DNA from: Hyphomicrobiales bacterium
GTDB lineage: Bacteria > Pseudomonadota > Alphaproteobacteria > Rhizobiales > JAJFHC01
DNA length: 27,500 bases
Reading direction: 5' to 3'
NCBI GenBank assembly: GCA_021775835.1
Contig: JAJFHC010000130.1
Location: 1-27,500, forward strand
The notes beneath the pieces were generated by a model that saw only the letters and a list, made by a program, of their open reading frames with translations, was not told the DNA's origin and ran no database searches. The translations under genes and the position numbers were made by a program. Position 1 is the first letter of the stretch; each line of letters opens with the position of its first letter. Positions 16,935 to 25,550 of the stretch are shown piece by piece.

Positions 16935-19843
16935 CAGGTACCGGTTTGTTCACGTGCGTCGAACTGGCGCACGGCCTGTGCATCACGAAGCGTCAGATCC
17001 GGATACTCAGGATCGCTCCCGACTTCAGGCAGGATTTTCCAGGATCTCATGCATTTGCGGCCTTGCGCCATTCCGGGAACAACCGAAATTCCGGGGACTT
17101 CCTCCAGCACGAACGCTGATGCCGGCGACTCTCCCATGATCAGTTCCGCCTGGCTGGTGATAGCGATTTCTGCCAAATCCACTCCCTCCATCGCGTCGAC
17201 GTACTCTTTTGACGATACAAAGACGCTGGGGGATGCTTCCAAACTCGATCCGATCCGCTTTTCGCGGCGTTCCAGTTCCAGAGCACCTGTCACAACGCGG
17301 CGCAGTGTTCTGATCTTCTTCCATTTCTCCGCAAGTTGAGCGTCCTGCCAGTCGGCCGGAATCTCGGGGAACTGACGCAAGTGGACCGAGCCGTCATCAT
17401 CGGGAAAACGTGACAGCCAAACTTCCTCCATGGTGAAGCAGAGCATCGGCGCGAGCCAAGCCGTCAACGCGGAAAACAACGTATCCAGTACGGTGCGGCA
17501 GGACCGCCGCACATGCCCGTCAACCGCGTCGCAGTAAAGTGCGTCCTTGCGAATATCAAAATAAAGGGCCGAAAGATCGACAGTGGCGAAATTGAAGACC
17601 CGTGTAAATATCCGACGGAACTCGAAGTCATTGTAGGCCTGCCGCACGTCCTCATCGAGTTCGGATACATGATGCAGGATGTAGCGCTCCAGTTCCGGCA
17701 TATCGGCGGGCGCCACTCGTTCGGATTCGTCGAAACCGTGCAGGTTGCCGAGCAGGAACCGCATAGTGTTCCGTAACTTGCGGTAGGCGTCCACGTTGGT
17801 TTTCAGGATCTCCGGGCCAACGCGAACATCTTCGGCATAGTCGGAACTCATGACCCACAACCTGAGAATATCCGCTCCGCTGGCATCAATCAGTTTCTGA
17901 GGCGCGACAGCATTGCCTTCGGATTTGGCCATTTTCTTGCCTTCCTCGTTGACAAGAAAACCGTGCGTTACCACCGCATTGTATGGTGCCCTGCCCCGTG
18001 TTCCGCAGGACTCCAGCAACGACGAGTGAAACCAGCCGCGATGCTGGTCAGTGCCTTCCAGGTAGACCGATGCCGGCCACTGCAGGTCGTCACGTTGTTC
18101 CAGAACGAAGGAGTGGGTCGACCCGGAATCGAACCACACATCCAGGATATCGGTGACCTGCTCCCAGTCATCCGCGGCGTAGGCATTGCCCAGGAACCGT
18201 TCCTTGGCCCCTTCGACAAACCAGGCATCCGCACCTTCACTCTCAAAGGCGTCGGCAACACGGGCATTGACTTCACTGTCACACAGGATCTCAGCGCTCG
18301 ATTTGTTCACGAACACGGTGATTGGCACGCCCCAGGCACGTTGGCGCGAGATCACCCAGTCAGGCCGCTGTTCAATCATGGATCGCAGCCTTGTCTGGCC
18401 TGATGCGGGCACAAACCGGGTCTCGTCGATGGCTTTCAGGGCCTTGGCGCGCAATGCATCGCCGCCCTGGCCGTCGCCCATCGAAATGAACCACTGCGGT
18501 GTGTTGCGAAAGATGATCGGTTTCTTCGAACGCCAGGAATGTGGGTACTGATGATTGAGCCGGCCCCGCGCCAGCAATGCTCCGGCCTCGACCAGGGCCT
18601 CGATGACGGTCGCGTTGGCATCGCCTTTCTTGCCCACGGACGTGATGACACTGCGGCCCTCGAAGCGTGGAGCGTCCTTGGTGAACATGCCGTCCGCATC
18701 GACGGTAAACGGTATGCGCACATCAATACCGAGACTCCGGATGTGAGCTTCCATCGCTGTCCAGATTTCAAAGTCGTCAGCGCCATGACCCGGCGCAGTG
18801 TGAACAAACCCGGTTCCGGCTTCGTCCGTTACATGTTCACCTTCGAGCATGGGCACGTCAAAGTCATAACCTTGGCCGCGCCAGGGATGACCACATCGCA
18901 CGATCGCTGCAGGATCGACAGTGGCCTTTCGTTCGTAGGCTGTTGCGCGGGCCGCTCCAAAAACCTCCGCCGCCAGCGCGTCGGCAAGGATCAGCCTGTC
19001 CCCGGGAACCGCCCAGTTGTCCTCTGGCGCTTCTGTCACCTCGTAGAGTCCGTACTCGATCCGCGATGAAAAACAGATCGCCCGATTGCCCGGCATGGTC
19101 CACGGTGTGGTCGTCCAGATTACGACGCTTGCACCGTCAAGACTATCAGGCCCTTCAAGCACGGGAAACTTGACCCAGATCGTGTCGGAGACGTAGTCGT
19201 GATATTCGACTTCGGCCTCCGCCAGCGCGGTCTTTTCGACAACCGACCACATGACCGGCTTGGAACCGCGATAAAGCTGGCCGGACTCGGCAAACTTCAT
19301 AATTTCCCGTGCGATCTGGGCTTCAGCGCCATAACTCATGGTCATGTAGGGATTCTGCCAGTCGCCGACCACGCCCAGGCGTTTGAATTCTTCACGCTGG
19401 ACATCGATCCACCCTTCGGCAAATTCCCGGCATTCCTTGCGAAATTCGACAACCGGGACATCGTCCTTGTTGCGACCTGCAGCGCGGTACTGTTCCTCGA
19501 TCTTCCACTCGATCGGCAGTCCGTGGCAGTCCCAACCGGGAACATAGTTTGAATCCTTGCCCATCATCTGTTGAGAACGCGTGATGACGTCCTTCAAAAT
19601 CTTGTTGAGCGCGTGGCCCAGATGGAGATGGCCATTGGCATAAGGTGGTCCGTCGTGAAGAATGAACTTCTCCCTGCCTTTTGCGTCCTCACGCATGCGC
19701 GCGTAAATATTCTTCTTTTCCCAGACGTCGAGAATTTCCGGCTCGCGACGCGGCAGGCCGGCCCTCATGGGAAATTCTGTCTGCGGCAGGAAAAGTGTCT
19801 CGCGATAGTCGCGTTCGTCGGCGGTCGTGTCTTGATCACTCAT
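16934..19843 (-). CDS. ileS: Isoleucine--tRNA ligase
   Basis: Charges tRNA-Ile and edits valine in its CP1 domain. The 969-residue protein shows the class I motif HLGH (74-77) within HDGPPYANG..., [14 protein letters not shown], the editing-domain region [12 protein letters not shown], the connective WFDSGST, and KMAKS (637-641), a variant of KMSKS. The C-terminal zinc-finger region is eroded: the first pair reads C931-M-R-S, and the second pair is absent where [10 protein letters not shown] stands. This appears to be the finger-less alphaproteobacterial form. ATG 19843 gives a start ([20 protein letters not shown]) that fits the family; an opening from 19933 adds 30 residues without similarity. 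The gene sits between ribF and lspA, the classic order. Confidence 0.97.
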   Translation of the reverse strand: MSDQDTTADERDYRETLFLPQTEFPMRAGLPRREPEILDVWEKKNIYARMREDAKGREKFILHDGPPYANGHLHLGHALNKILKDVITRSQQMMGKDSNYVPGWDCHGLPIEWKIEEQYRAAGRNKDDVPVVEFRKECREFAEGWIDVQREEFKRLGVVGDWQNPYMTMSYGAEAQIAREIMKFAESGQLYRGSKPVMWSVVEKTALAEAEVEYHDYVSDTIWVKFPVLEGPDSLDGASVVIWTTTPWTMPGNRAICFSSRIEYGLYEVTEAPEDNWAVPGDRLILADALAAEVFGAARATAYERKATVDPAAIVRCGHPWRGQGYDFDVPMLEGEHVTDEAGTGFVHTAPGHGADDFEIWTAMEAHIRSLGIDVRIPFTVDADGMFTKDAPRFEGRSVITSVGKKGDANATVIEALVEAGALLARGRLNHQYPHSWRSKKPIIFRNTPQWFISMGDGQGGDALRAKALKAIDETRFVPASGQTRLRSMIEQRPDWVISRQRAWGVPITVFVNKSSAEILCDSEVNARVADAFESEGADAWFVEGAKERFLGNAYAADDWEQVTDILDVWFDSGSTHSFVLEQRDDLQWPASVYLEGTDQHRGWFHSSLLESCGTRGRAPYNAVVTHGFLVNEEGKKMAKSEGNAVAPQKLIDASGADILRLWVMSSDYAEDVRVGPEILKTNVDAYRKLRNTMRFLLGNLHGFDESERVAPADMPELERYILHHVSELDEDVRQAYNDFEFRRIFTRVFNFATVDLSALYFDIRKDALYCDAVDGHVRRSCRTVLDTLFSALTAWLAPMLCFTMEEVWLSRFPDDDGSVHLRQFPEIPADWQDAQLAEKWKKIRTLRRVVTGALELERREKRIGSSLEASPSVFVSSKEYVDAMEGVDLAEIAITSQAELIMGESPASAFVLEEVPGISVVPGMAQGRKCMRSWKILPEVGSDPEYPDLTLRDAQAVRQFDAREQTGT

Positions 19844-19945
19844 GATAGTGTCCGGGAGGTAAACTGAAATCTGGCGTCTTCTAGCGTGGTTTTTTGGCAA
19901 TGTCACGAAGCGTCGTAGTGCCTTTGAATTCAACCCGTGGCCGGA

Positions 19946-20944
19946 TCAACCTTCGAATCGCCGACCCAGAGTGAAGCGCACTAAGGGATCGCCGTCGGTT
20001 TCCATGTGGTCATGAAATTCCCCGGCGATGACGCAGTCACGGGCAATGTGGGCTTTCAACTCCTCAATCCCGGAGAATTTCTCCTCGGGCCGGATAAAAT
20101 CCAGAATTTCCACATAAAGCTCCACACCATAAATGTCGGCGTCGAAGTCGAATATAAACACTTCCAAAAGAACGTCTTGTTTATCGAAGGTCGGCCGCCG
20201 GCCAAAACTTGCGACCCCCTTCCAGACCGGGCCACGGGTGTCTCCGGCCTGCCGTACCCGGACAACGTAAATGCCAAGATGCAGTTCACAAGACGGGTCG
20301 ACGCTGATGTTCGCCGTGGGATATCCAAGAGTCCGTCCGACCTTGTCTCCGGGAATCACTGTGCCGGCGACAGTCCACCAGTAACCTAGCCCTTCCGCGG
20401 CTTTCCGAGGTTCGCCGTCGCGAAGATAATTCCTTATGGCCGTCGACGAGTAAGCCTCCCCGGGAGCATCCGGGCTGATGGCATCGACCACGGTGACGCC
20501 AAATCCCAGTTTCTCTCCAAATTCGCGCAGGATATCCGCATTACCCGAACGGCCTCTGCCGAATTGAAAGTCGTATCCCACCACAACATGGCTGACACCG
20601 AGGTCCGATACGATGATGTTTCGAATGAAATCTTCGGCTGTCAAGGCCGCCAAACCGGCATCGAATGTCATGACCACGAGATTATCGAAACCCAATGCTT
20701 CCATGAGATGCGTCTTGAGAGGCAGGGGCGTCAACCGGAACAAGTTGCGGTCGGGTTGGAAGAAAGCACGTGGATGAGGTTCGAAAACCATCGCGGCGAC
20801 GGCCACACCCTTTTCACCGGCAATATTTCCTGCAACTTCCAGGACGCCCTGGTGTCCACGGTGTATCCCGTCGAAATTTCCAATTGCCAGAACATTGCCC
20901 CGACAGGCATTTGAACCGTTAGATCCGTTATGGAGAACTTCCAT
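19946..20944 (-). CDS. ribF: Bifunctional riboflavin kinase / FAD synthetase
   Basis: Makes FMN from riboflavin and FAD from FMN. The 332-residue protein has an N-terminal nucleotidyltransferase domain (LAIGNFDGIHRGH near 20-32, VFEPHPRAFF, VGYDFQFGRGRSGN) and a C-terminal flavokinase domain (YSSTAIRNYLRDG, then GRTLGYPTAN, GVASFGRRPTF, and the acidic LLEVFIFDFDADIYG). Both domains look complete. The ATG at 20944 is preceded closely by a GGTGGGG run; an in-frame GTG one codon earlier is possible. A TACAAT on the minus strand at 20968-20973 could be a -10 element, but no good -35 accompanies it. ileS follows after 102 bases, the common ribF-ileS-lspA order. Confidence 0.96.
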   Translation of the reverse strand: MEVLHNGSNGSNACRGNVLAIGNFDGIHRGHQGVLEVAGNIAGEKGVAVAAMVFEPHPRAFFQPDRNLFRLTPLPLKTHLMEALGFDNLVVMTFDAGLAALTAEDFIRNIIVSDLGVSHVVVGYDFQFGRGRSGNADILREFGEKLGFGVTVVDAISPDAPGEAYSSTAIRNYLRDGEPRKAAEGLGYWWTVAGTVIPGDKVGRTLGYPTANISVDPSCELHLGIYVVRVRQAGDTRGPVWKGVASFGRRPTFDKQDVLLEVFIFDFDADIYGVELYVEILDFIRPEEKFSGIEELKAHIARDCVIAGEFHDHMETDGDPLVRFTLGRRFEG

Positions 20945-21005
20945 CACCCCACCCGTGGCAGATAGTCATTGTACTGAAAAGACGTCGAACCCAGAGAGTT
21001 CGCGC

Positions 21006-21437
21006 CTATGCCGGCCGGGACGGCACCATGATGACGGCCTCACCGTCTATAACGACTACATCGCCCACCGTGCAACTACAAGACAAGGTCGCGCGACGCC
21101 TGTTGGTGTCGAGCTGGGCCACGGTTGCTGTTGCATGCACGGTATCCCCTATCCGCACAGCAGCCTTGAATTTCAAGGTCTGGGACAGATAGATCGATCC
21201 GGGACCAGGCAACATGGTGCCGAGCACTGTGGACAAAAGGCTGGCCGAGAGCATGCCATGCGCAATCCGTTCTCCAAACATGGTCAACGCCGCGTACTCG
21301 TCGTCGAGATGGAGCGGATTGTTGTCGCCGGAAACTTCGGCAAACGCAACAATGTCACCATCGGAGATTTCCTTGGAGTGAGTGGCGGCCATGCCGACTT
21401 CAAGATCCTCGATGAAATAGCCCTCTTGTGTTGCCAT
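21006..21437 (-). CDS. MaoC family dehydratase ((R)-enoyl-CoA hydratase-like)
   Basis: A 143-residue single hot-dog domain protein. The hydratase-2 motif is present: FAEVSGDNNPLHLDDEYAA with the catalytic pair Asp38 and His43, followed by FGERIAHGMLSASLLS. This pattern is typical of PhaJ-like (R)-specific enoyl-CoA hydratases, which supply (R)-3-hydroxyacyl-CoA from beta-oxidation, but MaoC proteins act on varied acyl-CoAs and none of the neighbours fixes the pathway. ATG 21437 is preceded by AGGGAACGAG. The gene lies 61 bases before ribF on the same strand and diverges from cheY across a 278-base gap. Confidence 0.9.
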   Translation of the reverse strand: MATQEGYFIEDLEVGMAATHSKEISDGDIVAFAEVSGDNNPLHLDDEYAALTMFGERIAHGMLSASLLSTVLGTMLPGPGSIYLSQTLKFKAAVRIGDTVHATATVAQLDTNRRRATLSCSCTVGDVVVIDGEAVIMVPSRPA

Positions 21438-21663
21438 AAACTCGTTCCCTGAATAGCGCTGCCACCCGATTGGCCGCGCACTCTATTCGACTGGCGAAAA
21501 AGGAGCAAGACGGAGCTCGCCACTAACAGAAATACTGCCGAAAGGAATTTCGACACGTTAACGGTATTTTCAGCGCCTTGGACTAAGTTGGCTCCAGATT
21601 GAGGGCGCAAGGAGTTCGGATGCGAGGTCCGTGTTGCGACGAAGTCACCGAGTAAGTTGAGTT

Positions 21664-21682
21664 TCGCCTGGGGGTCAGGCGA
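21664..21682. repeat. Perfect inverted repeat in the cheY leader
   Basis: Seven-base arms TCGCCTG and CAGGCGA flank the loop GGGGT. The element ends 33 bases before the chosen cheY start (21716) and 3 bases before an alternative in-frame ATG (21686). No T-tract follows, so it is not a terminator. It could be a leader hairpin or a protein operator. The rest of the 278-base gap between the MaoC gene and cheY holds no open reading frame I would support; it includes one GTTAAC at 21557-21562. Confidence 0.5.
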
Positions 21683-21715
21683 CTTATGAGTAAATCTGAC
21701 GGGGGTATACAGGAC

Positions 21716-22099
21716 ATGGCTGTAGATAGTTCAATGCCAGTGCTTGTGGTCGATGACTACAAGACAATGGTTCGCATAATCACAAATCTTCTTCGCCAGC
21801 TCGGATTTTCCGACATTGATGAAGCCAACGACGGGCAAGAGGCTCTCGGTCGGCTGAAGGAACGGCGCTACGGTCTGGTGATTTCAGACTGGAACATGGA
21901 GCCGATGACAGGTTACGACCTGCTTCAGGAAGTCCGTGGAGATGAAAATCTGTCGCATACACCTTTCATCATGGTGACTGCAGAAGCCAAGACAGAAAAT
22001 GTCATTGCGGCAAAGAAAGCCGGCGCCAACAATTACATCGTCAAACCGTTCAACGCGACGACGCTGCAGAGCAAGATCGAATCGGTTTTTAGTTCTTAA
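21716..22099 (+). CDS. cheY: CheY-type chemotaxis response regulator
   Basis: Single-domain receiver that, when phosphorylated, binds the flagellar switch. The 127-residue protein carries the acidic pair Asp13-Asp14, phosphoacceptor Asp58 in VISDWNMEPMTG, Thr88 in VTAEAKTENV and Lys110 in IVKPFN; all functional residues are intact. The run VDDYKTMVRII and the W following the phospho-Asp are characteristic of genuine CheY. I chose ATG 21716 because alphaproteobacterial orthologues begin MAVD...MP; the in-frame ATG at 21686 adds ten unrelated residues. cheZ follows after 102 bases, pairing the regulator with its phosphatase. No cheA, cheW or receptor gene is nearby, so the rest of the pathway is encoded elsewhere. 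Confidence 0.95.
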   Translation: MAVDSSMPVLVVDDYKTMVRIITNLLRQLGFSDIDEANDGQEALGRLKERRYGLVISDWNMEPMTGYDLLQEVRGDENLSHTPFIMVTAEAKTENVIAAKKAGANNYIVKPFNATTLQSKIESVFSS

Positions 22100-22201
22100 C
22101 CGACGATCACATCTGCTGCATCCCGGGGGCATGGACCGGGCGGTCGGCGTTGGTTCTAGTATGAATTGTTTGATTCTTGAGTTCGTTTGAGGAATGGCAC
22201 T

Positions 22202-22858
22202 GTGGGTGATGTGAGTTCTGAGCGTATCGACGAAATTGTCGATTGCATCAATCAAGACAATGACGGTGAGATATCACTCGTTGAGCTCTTGAGTCTCGCC
22301 AAACACATGGTGGCATCCCTGCAGACGATCGTCGACGAACAAGACGGTGATCTGGGTACGGAAGTCAACGCCATTGCCCGGCATATCGAAAAGACACAAA
22401 TCGAGTTGGGCGCCTTGTCGCCCGGTGCACTGACATTCGACTCCATTCCAAAGGCCGATGAAGATCTTCGTGAAGTCGTCGCCTCAACGGAAACAGCGAC
22501 CCAGTCAATACTGGATTCTGCAGAGACGATCATGTCCGCCGACCCGGACGACCTGGAAGACTACCGCCAGACTGTCGACAGCGCGGTCATGTCGATATTC
22601 GAGGCCTGCTGCTTTCAGGATATGACGGGCCAGCGCATAAGCCGGGTGGCCGAGACGCTTGGCTTTATCAGCGAGCACATTACGTACGTCACCGACGTCA
22701 TCAATGGTCAGGGAGGGGCGCATCTCAAGCGTCCCGAAAGAGCCGACAATCCGCTCATGCATGGCCCGCAGTCCTTCAAAGACGCAATATCCCAGGATCT
22801 TGCTGACAATCTTTTTGAAACTGGCGAAGCCAGCAACGTAATTAGAATTAAAACCTAA
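22202..22858 (+). CDS. cheZ: CheZ-type CheY-P phosphatase with an N-terminal EF-hand-like segment
   Basis: A 218-residue mostly helical protein. The CheZ catalytic signature CFQDMTGQRISRV is present, with Asp140 and Gln144 at the four-residue spacing of E. coli Asp143 and Gln147, so it should dephosphorylate CheY-P. A long amphipathic helix region (about 60-135) precedes it, and the C terminus (NVIRIKT) could be a CheY-binding tail, though this is less clear. Residues 17-28 fit an EF-hand calcium loop with Asn at position 1 and flanking helices. The start is uncertain: GTG 22202 follows GAGGA at eight bases; TTG 22187 or GTG 22211 are alternatives. It lies just after cheY and ends at a strong terminator. 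Confidence 0.88.
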   Translation: MGDVSSERIDEIVDCINQDNDGEISLVELLSLAKHMVASLQTIVDEQDGDLGTEVNAIARHIEKTQIELGALSPGALTFDSIPKADEDLREVVASTETATQSILDSAETIMSADPDDLEDYRQTVDSAVMSIFEACCFQDMTGQRISRVAETLGFISEHITYVTDVINGQGGAHLKRPERADNPLMHGPQSFKDAISQDLADNLFETGEASNVIRIKT

Positions 22859-22882
22859 AAAAAGCCAGAGCAACAAACTGAC

Positions 22883-22915
22883 AGGGCGGGACTATTTCCC
22901 GCCCTTCTTTTTTTG
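22883..22915 (+). terminator. Rho-independent terminator after cheZ
   Basis: A perfect nine-base stem (AGGGCGGGA with TCCCGCCCT, loop CTATT) is followed directly by TTCTTTTTTT. It lies 24 bases after the cheZ stop and ends the cheY-cheZ transcript. The convergent HAD gene ends 24 bases further on. On the other strand the nearest T-run is about 16 bases from the stem, so bidirectional action is doubtful. Confidence 0.93.
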
Positions 22916-22938
22916 CCCCGGATCTGAGTGAACCTGTG

Positions 22939-23811
22939 TCACCAGGCAAGGCGCGGCTGGACACCGACCAGTCGAAGGCTGGGTAATTCGCGAAACAAGT
23001 TTTCCAAAAACCCGGACAGAATGGCCTCTTCAGGCCGGTCAAGGGCCGTCCCGACTTCATGTCCGTGAATACCCCCGGAAATGAACAGCGTATCGAGACC
23101 GGCTGCGGCAGCACCCGACAGGTCAGTCGCAATACTGTCGCCGATTGCCAGGACTTGCGATGAAGTGAGACGGGAACCCGTCGTTTGTTCGAGTTGCTCG
23201 AAGACAAGACGATAGATCGGCTCATGAGGTTTGCCGGCAAGAATCACGCGTCCGCCCATTTCACGATACCGATCCGCGATCGCTCCGGCGCAGTAGATCA
23301 GCCTCTCACCGCGATGCACAACCTTGTCGGGGTTTGCGCAGTACATAGTAATCTGCTTGTCGACCATCTTGCCCAGAAGACTGACGTAGTCTTGCGGAGT
23401 TTCGGTTTCATCGTCATACAGGCCTGTGCACAGCACATATTCCGCGCGCGCCAGATTGACCAGTTCGAGATCCAGGCCTTCGATCAGCGCATGATCGCGG
23501 TCCGGCCCCAGATGAAAGAACTTCGACCCGGGATGGCGCGTCAACAGTGCCCGGATGGCGTCGCCCGAGGTCACAATAATGTCCCACGCCGTTTCAGGTA
23601 CGCCAATCTGCGCAAGTTGAGCCTGCACGCTCAAAGAAGGCCGCGGCGCATTGGTTATCAGGGCGACACTGCCGCCCGAACGACGGTAAGCCTCGAGGGC
23701 ATCGACCGCAGAGGGAAATACATCAACACCATTGTGCACCACACCCCAGATGTCGCACAGCAGACCTTTGTACTGCTTGAGCATGGGTTCGGCGTTGTCG
23801 AGCAGTTCCAT
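22939..23811 (-). CDS. TIGR01459 family HAD-type hydrolase
   Basis: A 290-residue class IIA HAD (NagD-like) protein. Motif I is Asp20-Ile-Trp-Gly-Val, where the usual second Asp is Trp22; this DIWGV form is characteristic of the TIGR01459 family. Motif II is LITNAPR, the motif III lysine is in AGKPHEP, and motif IV is IGDSIATDLSGA. The insertion cap of class IIA lies in the middle (about 85-195). Loss of the general acid-base Asp makes ordinary phosphatase activity questionable; the physiological substrate is unknown. ATG 23811 follows GGAG at a good distance; a TTG at 23829 adds six residues. An inverted repeat (GTCGTCT at 23814, AGACGAC at 23832) surrounds its ribosome-binding region. Confidence 0.92.
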   Translation of the reverse strand: MELLDNAEPMLKQYKGLLCDIWGVVHNGVDVFPSAVDALEAYRRSGGSVALITNAPRPSLSVQAQLAQIGVPETAWDIIVTSGDAIRALLTRHPGSKFFHLGPDRDHALIEGLDLELVNLARAEYVLCTGLYDDETETPQDYVSLLGKMVDKQITMYCANPDKVVHRGERLIYCAGAIADRYREMGGRVILAGKPHEPIYRLVFEQLEQTTGSRLTSSQVLAIGDSIATDLSGAAAAGLDTLFISGGIHGHEVGTALDRPEEAILSGFLENLFRELPSLRLVGVQPRLAW

Positions 23812-23916
23812 ATGTCGTCTCCGGGCCAAGAAGACGACTGACTAGACGGATGCAGCCTGTCGGTCAATACGCCCGATACGAGTCTTGTCAGGCAAAGAGG
23901 CGTTTGTGACGGCCGT

Positions 23917-25257
23917 TCAACCGAGCGTTCCGGTACGTCCTGCCACAGGAGTGCTCAGGACCTCGCTTCGCACGGGGCGTGGTTCCGCAAACAGATAGCC
24001 TTGCGCAAAATTGATACCGTAGTCCAGAAGATCGACGATCGATTTCTCGGATTCGACCTTTTCCACGATGAGCTCCAGATCACGGCGCTTGAGCAGTTCG
24101 CTCAGATCCGCGGGGTGTATCTGTGCGCCCACGGAACGCTCCCGGTTAAGAAGCATCTCGCAATCCACTTTGACATACCTGAAACCCCTGGCATCAAGCG
24201 ACTCCGCATCGATATCAAGGTTGGTGACCCGGTCCATGGAAAACGAGAATCCAAGCTCTCTGAGAGCATCCAGGCTTTCCAGTTCCAGCGGCCCAAAAGC
24301 CTCGACCATTCGCTGTGAGAATTCAAAGACCAGTGCGTCCTTGAGGTCGGTGTTATGCTGCATGAAATCGACAAATTGCGAGAAGAAATCCGCATCGAGA
24401 AGGGAATGGGGCGAGATATTGCAGAAAACACCGATCTCACGGTTTCGCTCAACCATTCTGCGGACAACCTGGACACAGCGGAAAAGCAGCAGATTGTCGA
24501 TGATCGGCATCATGCCGGCGTTTTCCGCCACTGTGAGATAATCAGAAGGAAGAATGATCTCCCCGTCCGCCGCGCGGAGCCGGGAGAGCCCTTCATAGTA
24601 GCGGGTCTTGCGCTGGGGCAACGTCACGATCGGCTGGAGGTAAAGATCGACTCTGTTCTCATCCAGCGATTTCCTGATTTTCGCCAGGAGGGCTGCATCT
24701 TCGATGGCCGTGGCATTTGCCTCTTCTAGGTCGACCAGCATCAGGTCGCCGTCTTCCCGATCGTTTTCGCCAACACGCTTTTGCCCGACGCCTTCCGCCA
24801 GCTGCTTGACCAGTGTTTCAAGCATTCCCATCTGGGACGCCATCTGGTCGTTGCGATTGTCAGCTTCCTCCCGGTGTTGCTCACCGAGAACGTCAAGCTC
24901 TGCACGCATTTTCTCAATGTCACGGGCCTGCACAACTACGGTTTGCGAGAGATCGGAAATCTGCTCGTGCAGCGGTTCCATATTCGGAACACTTTTGCCT
25001 CTTTCAATCATACTGACGATCTGTGCGATGCCCAATATCAGACATACGACCGTCAAGCCGGATTCAATACGCGAAAACCCGGCCACCCGATAAAGCAATA
25101 TGCCAGCGAGGCACACGATCACGGCGACGACTACCGTCACGAGGACATTAGCCATATTCTTCATTCCGGCGGTTTCTCCAAACCCTTCACGGCTGCTGGC
25201 ACGGCGCACGGCCTGCTTGACCGGCGTCTCGTTCCTGAGCCACGACTCGTGCTTCAT
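23917..25257 (-). CDS. Membrane-anchored degenerate EAL domain protein, TipF-like
   Basis: A 446-residue protein with, in order, a basic N terminus, two hydrophobic helices (about 37-57 and 64-82), a probable coiled coil (about 90-150) and a C-terminal EAL domain (about 195-430). The EAL signature is altered: EGL at Glu222, FEFSQ instead of ELTE, and MDRV (Met341-Asp342) where DDFG should be, while NIS, VKVD, EKVE and FAQGYLF remain. A working c-di-GMP phosphodiesterase is therefore unlikely; c-di-GMP binding is possible. This architecture is that of Caulobacter TipF, a c-di-GMP receptor needed for flagellar assembly, and nearby cheY-cheZ fits. ATG 25257 follows GGGGAG; the TTG at 25314 is less likely. 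It diverges from the sigma-54 regulator. Confidence 0.85.
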   Translation of the reverse strand: MKHESWLRNETPVKQAVRRASSREGFGETAGMKNMANVLVTVVVAVIVCLAGILLYRVAGFSRIESGLTVVCLILGIAQIVSMIERGKSVPNMEPLHEQISDLSQTVVVQARDIEKMRAELDVLGEQHREEADNRNDQMASQMGMLETLVKQLAEGVGQKRVGENDREDGDLMLVDLEEANATAIEDAALLAKIRKSLDENRVDLYLQPIVTLPQRKTRYYEGLSRLRAADGEIILPSDYLTVAENAGMMPIIDNLLLFRCVQVVRRMVERNREIGVFCNISPHSLLDADFFSQFVDFMQHNTDLKDALVFEFSQRMVEAFGPLELESLDALRELGFSFSMDRVTNLDIDAESLDARGFRYVKVDCEMLLNRERSVGAQIHPADLSELLKRRDLELIVEKVESEKSIVDLLDYGINFAQGYLFAEPRPVRSEVLSTPVAGRTGTLG

Positions 25258-25310
25258 TTGATGTTGCTCCCCAGACAACTGCTGGACCACAGAGTCGAGG
25301 CAATTTGTTG

Positions 25311-25348
25311 ACAATTCGTTAACCTTGATTCTTCGTTAACGCAATTGT
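25311..25348. promoter_or_regulatory. Large imperfect inverted repeat with two GTTAAC cores, upstream of the EAL gene
   Basis: The left arm ACAATTCGTTAAC (25311-25323) pairs with the right arm GTTAACGCAATTGT (25335-25348) apart from one extra base, around an 11-base spacer. The same DNA contains a direct repeat TTCGTTAAC at 25315 and 25332, spaced 17 bases. It lies 54 bases upstream of the EAL gene start and about 200 before the sigma-54 gene, in the 293-base divergent intergenic region. This looks like an operator for a dimeric protein; the binding protein is unknown. Confidence 0.55.
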
Positions 25349-25505
25349 GGCGGCCCTTATCACCATAGTGTTGCCGCTTGTCTTGCCGACACCTGACAAC
25401 AGGGGCCCGTGCAACAGGAACACAGCAGAAAATCGGAAAAACCCGACTTGCCTCGCCGATGCTAAAACTTTGTTTACCCTGTTCTGCCAATCATCAACCC
25501 GTCGC

Positions 25506-25523
25506 GCCTCAACGGCTTGAGGC
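25506..25523. repeat. Perfect inverted repeat in the sigma-54 regulator leader
   Basis: Seven-base arms GCCTCAA and TTGAGGC flank the loop CGGC, 27 bases before the GTG start of the downstream regulator and just ahead of its AAGGGG ribosome site. No T-run follows, so it is not a terminator. A role as an autoregulatory operator or leader hairpin is possible but unproven. Confidence 0.5.
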
Positions 25524-25550
25524 ACATCACACATACAAAGGGGTCGATGC

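Noticed and set aside
22197..22212. TGGCAC at 22195 as a sigma-54 promoter before cheZ
   Set aside because: The required GC element (TTGC-like) at the right spacing is missing, and the site overlaps the proposed cheZ start.
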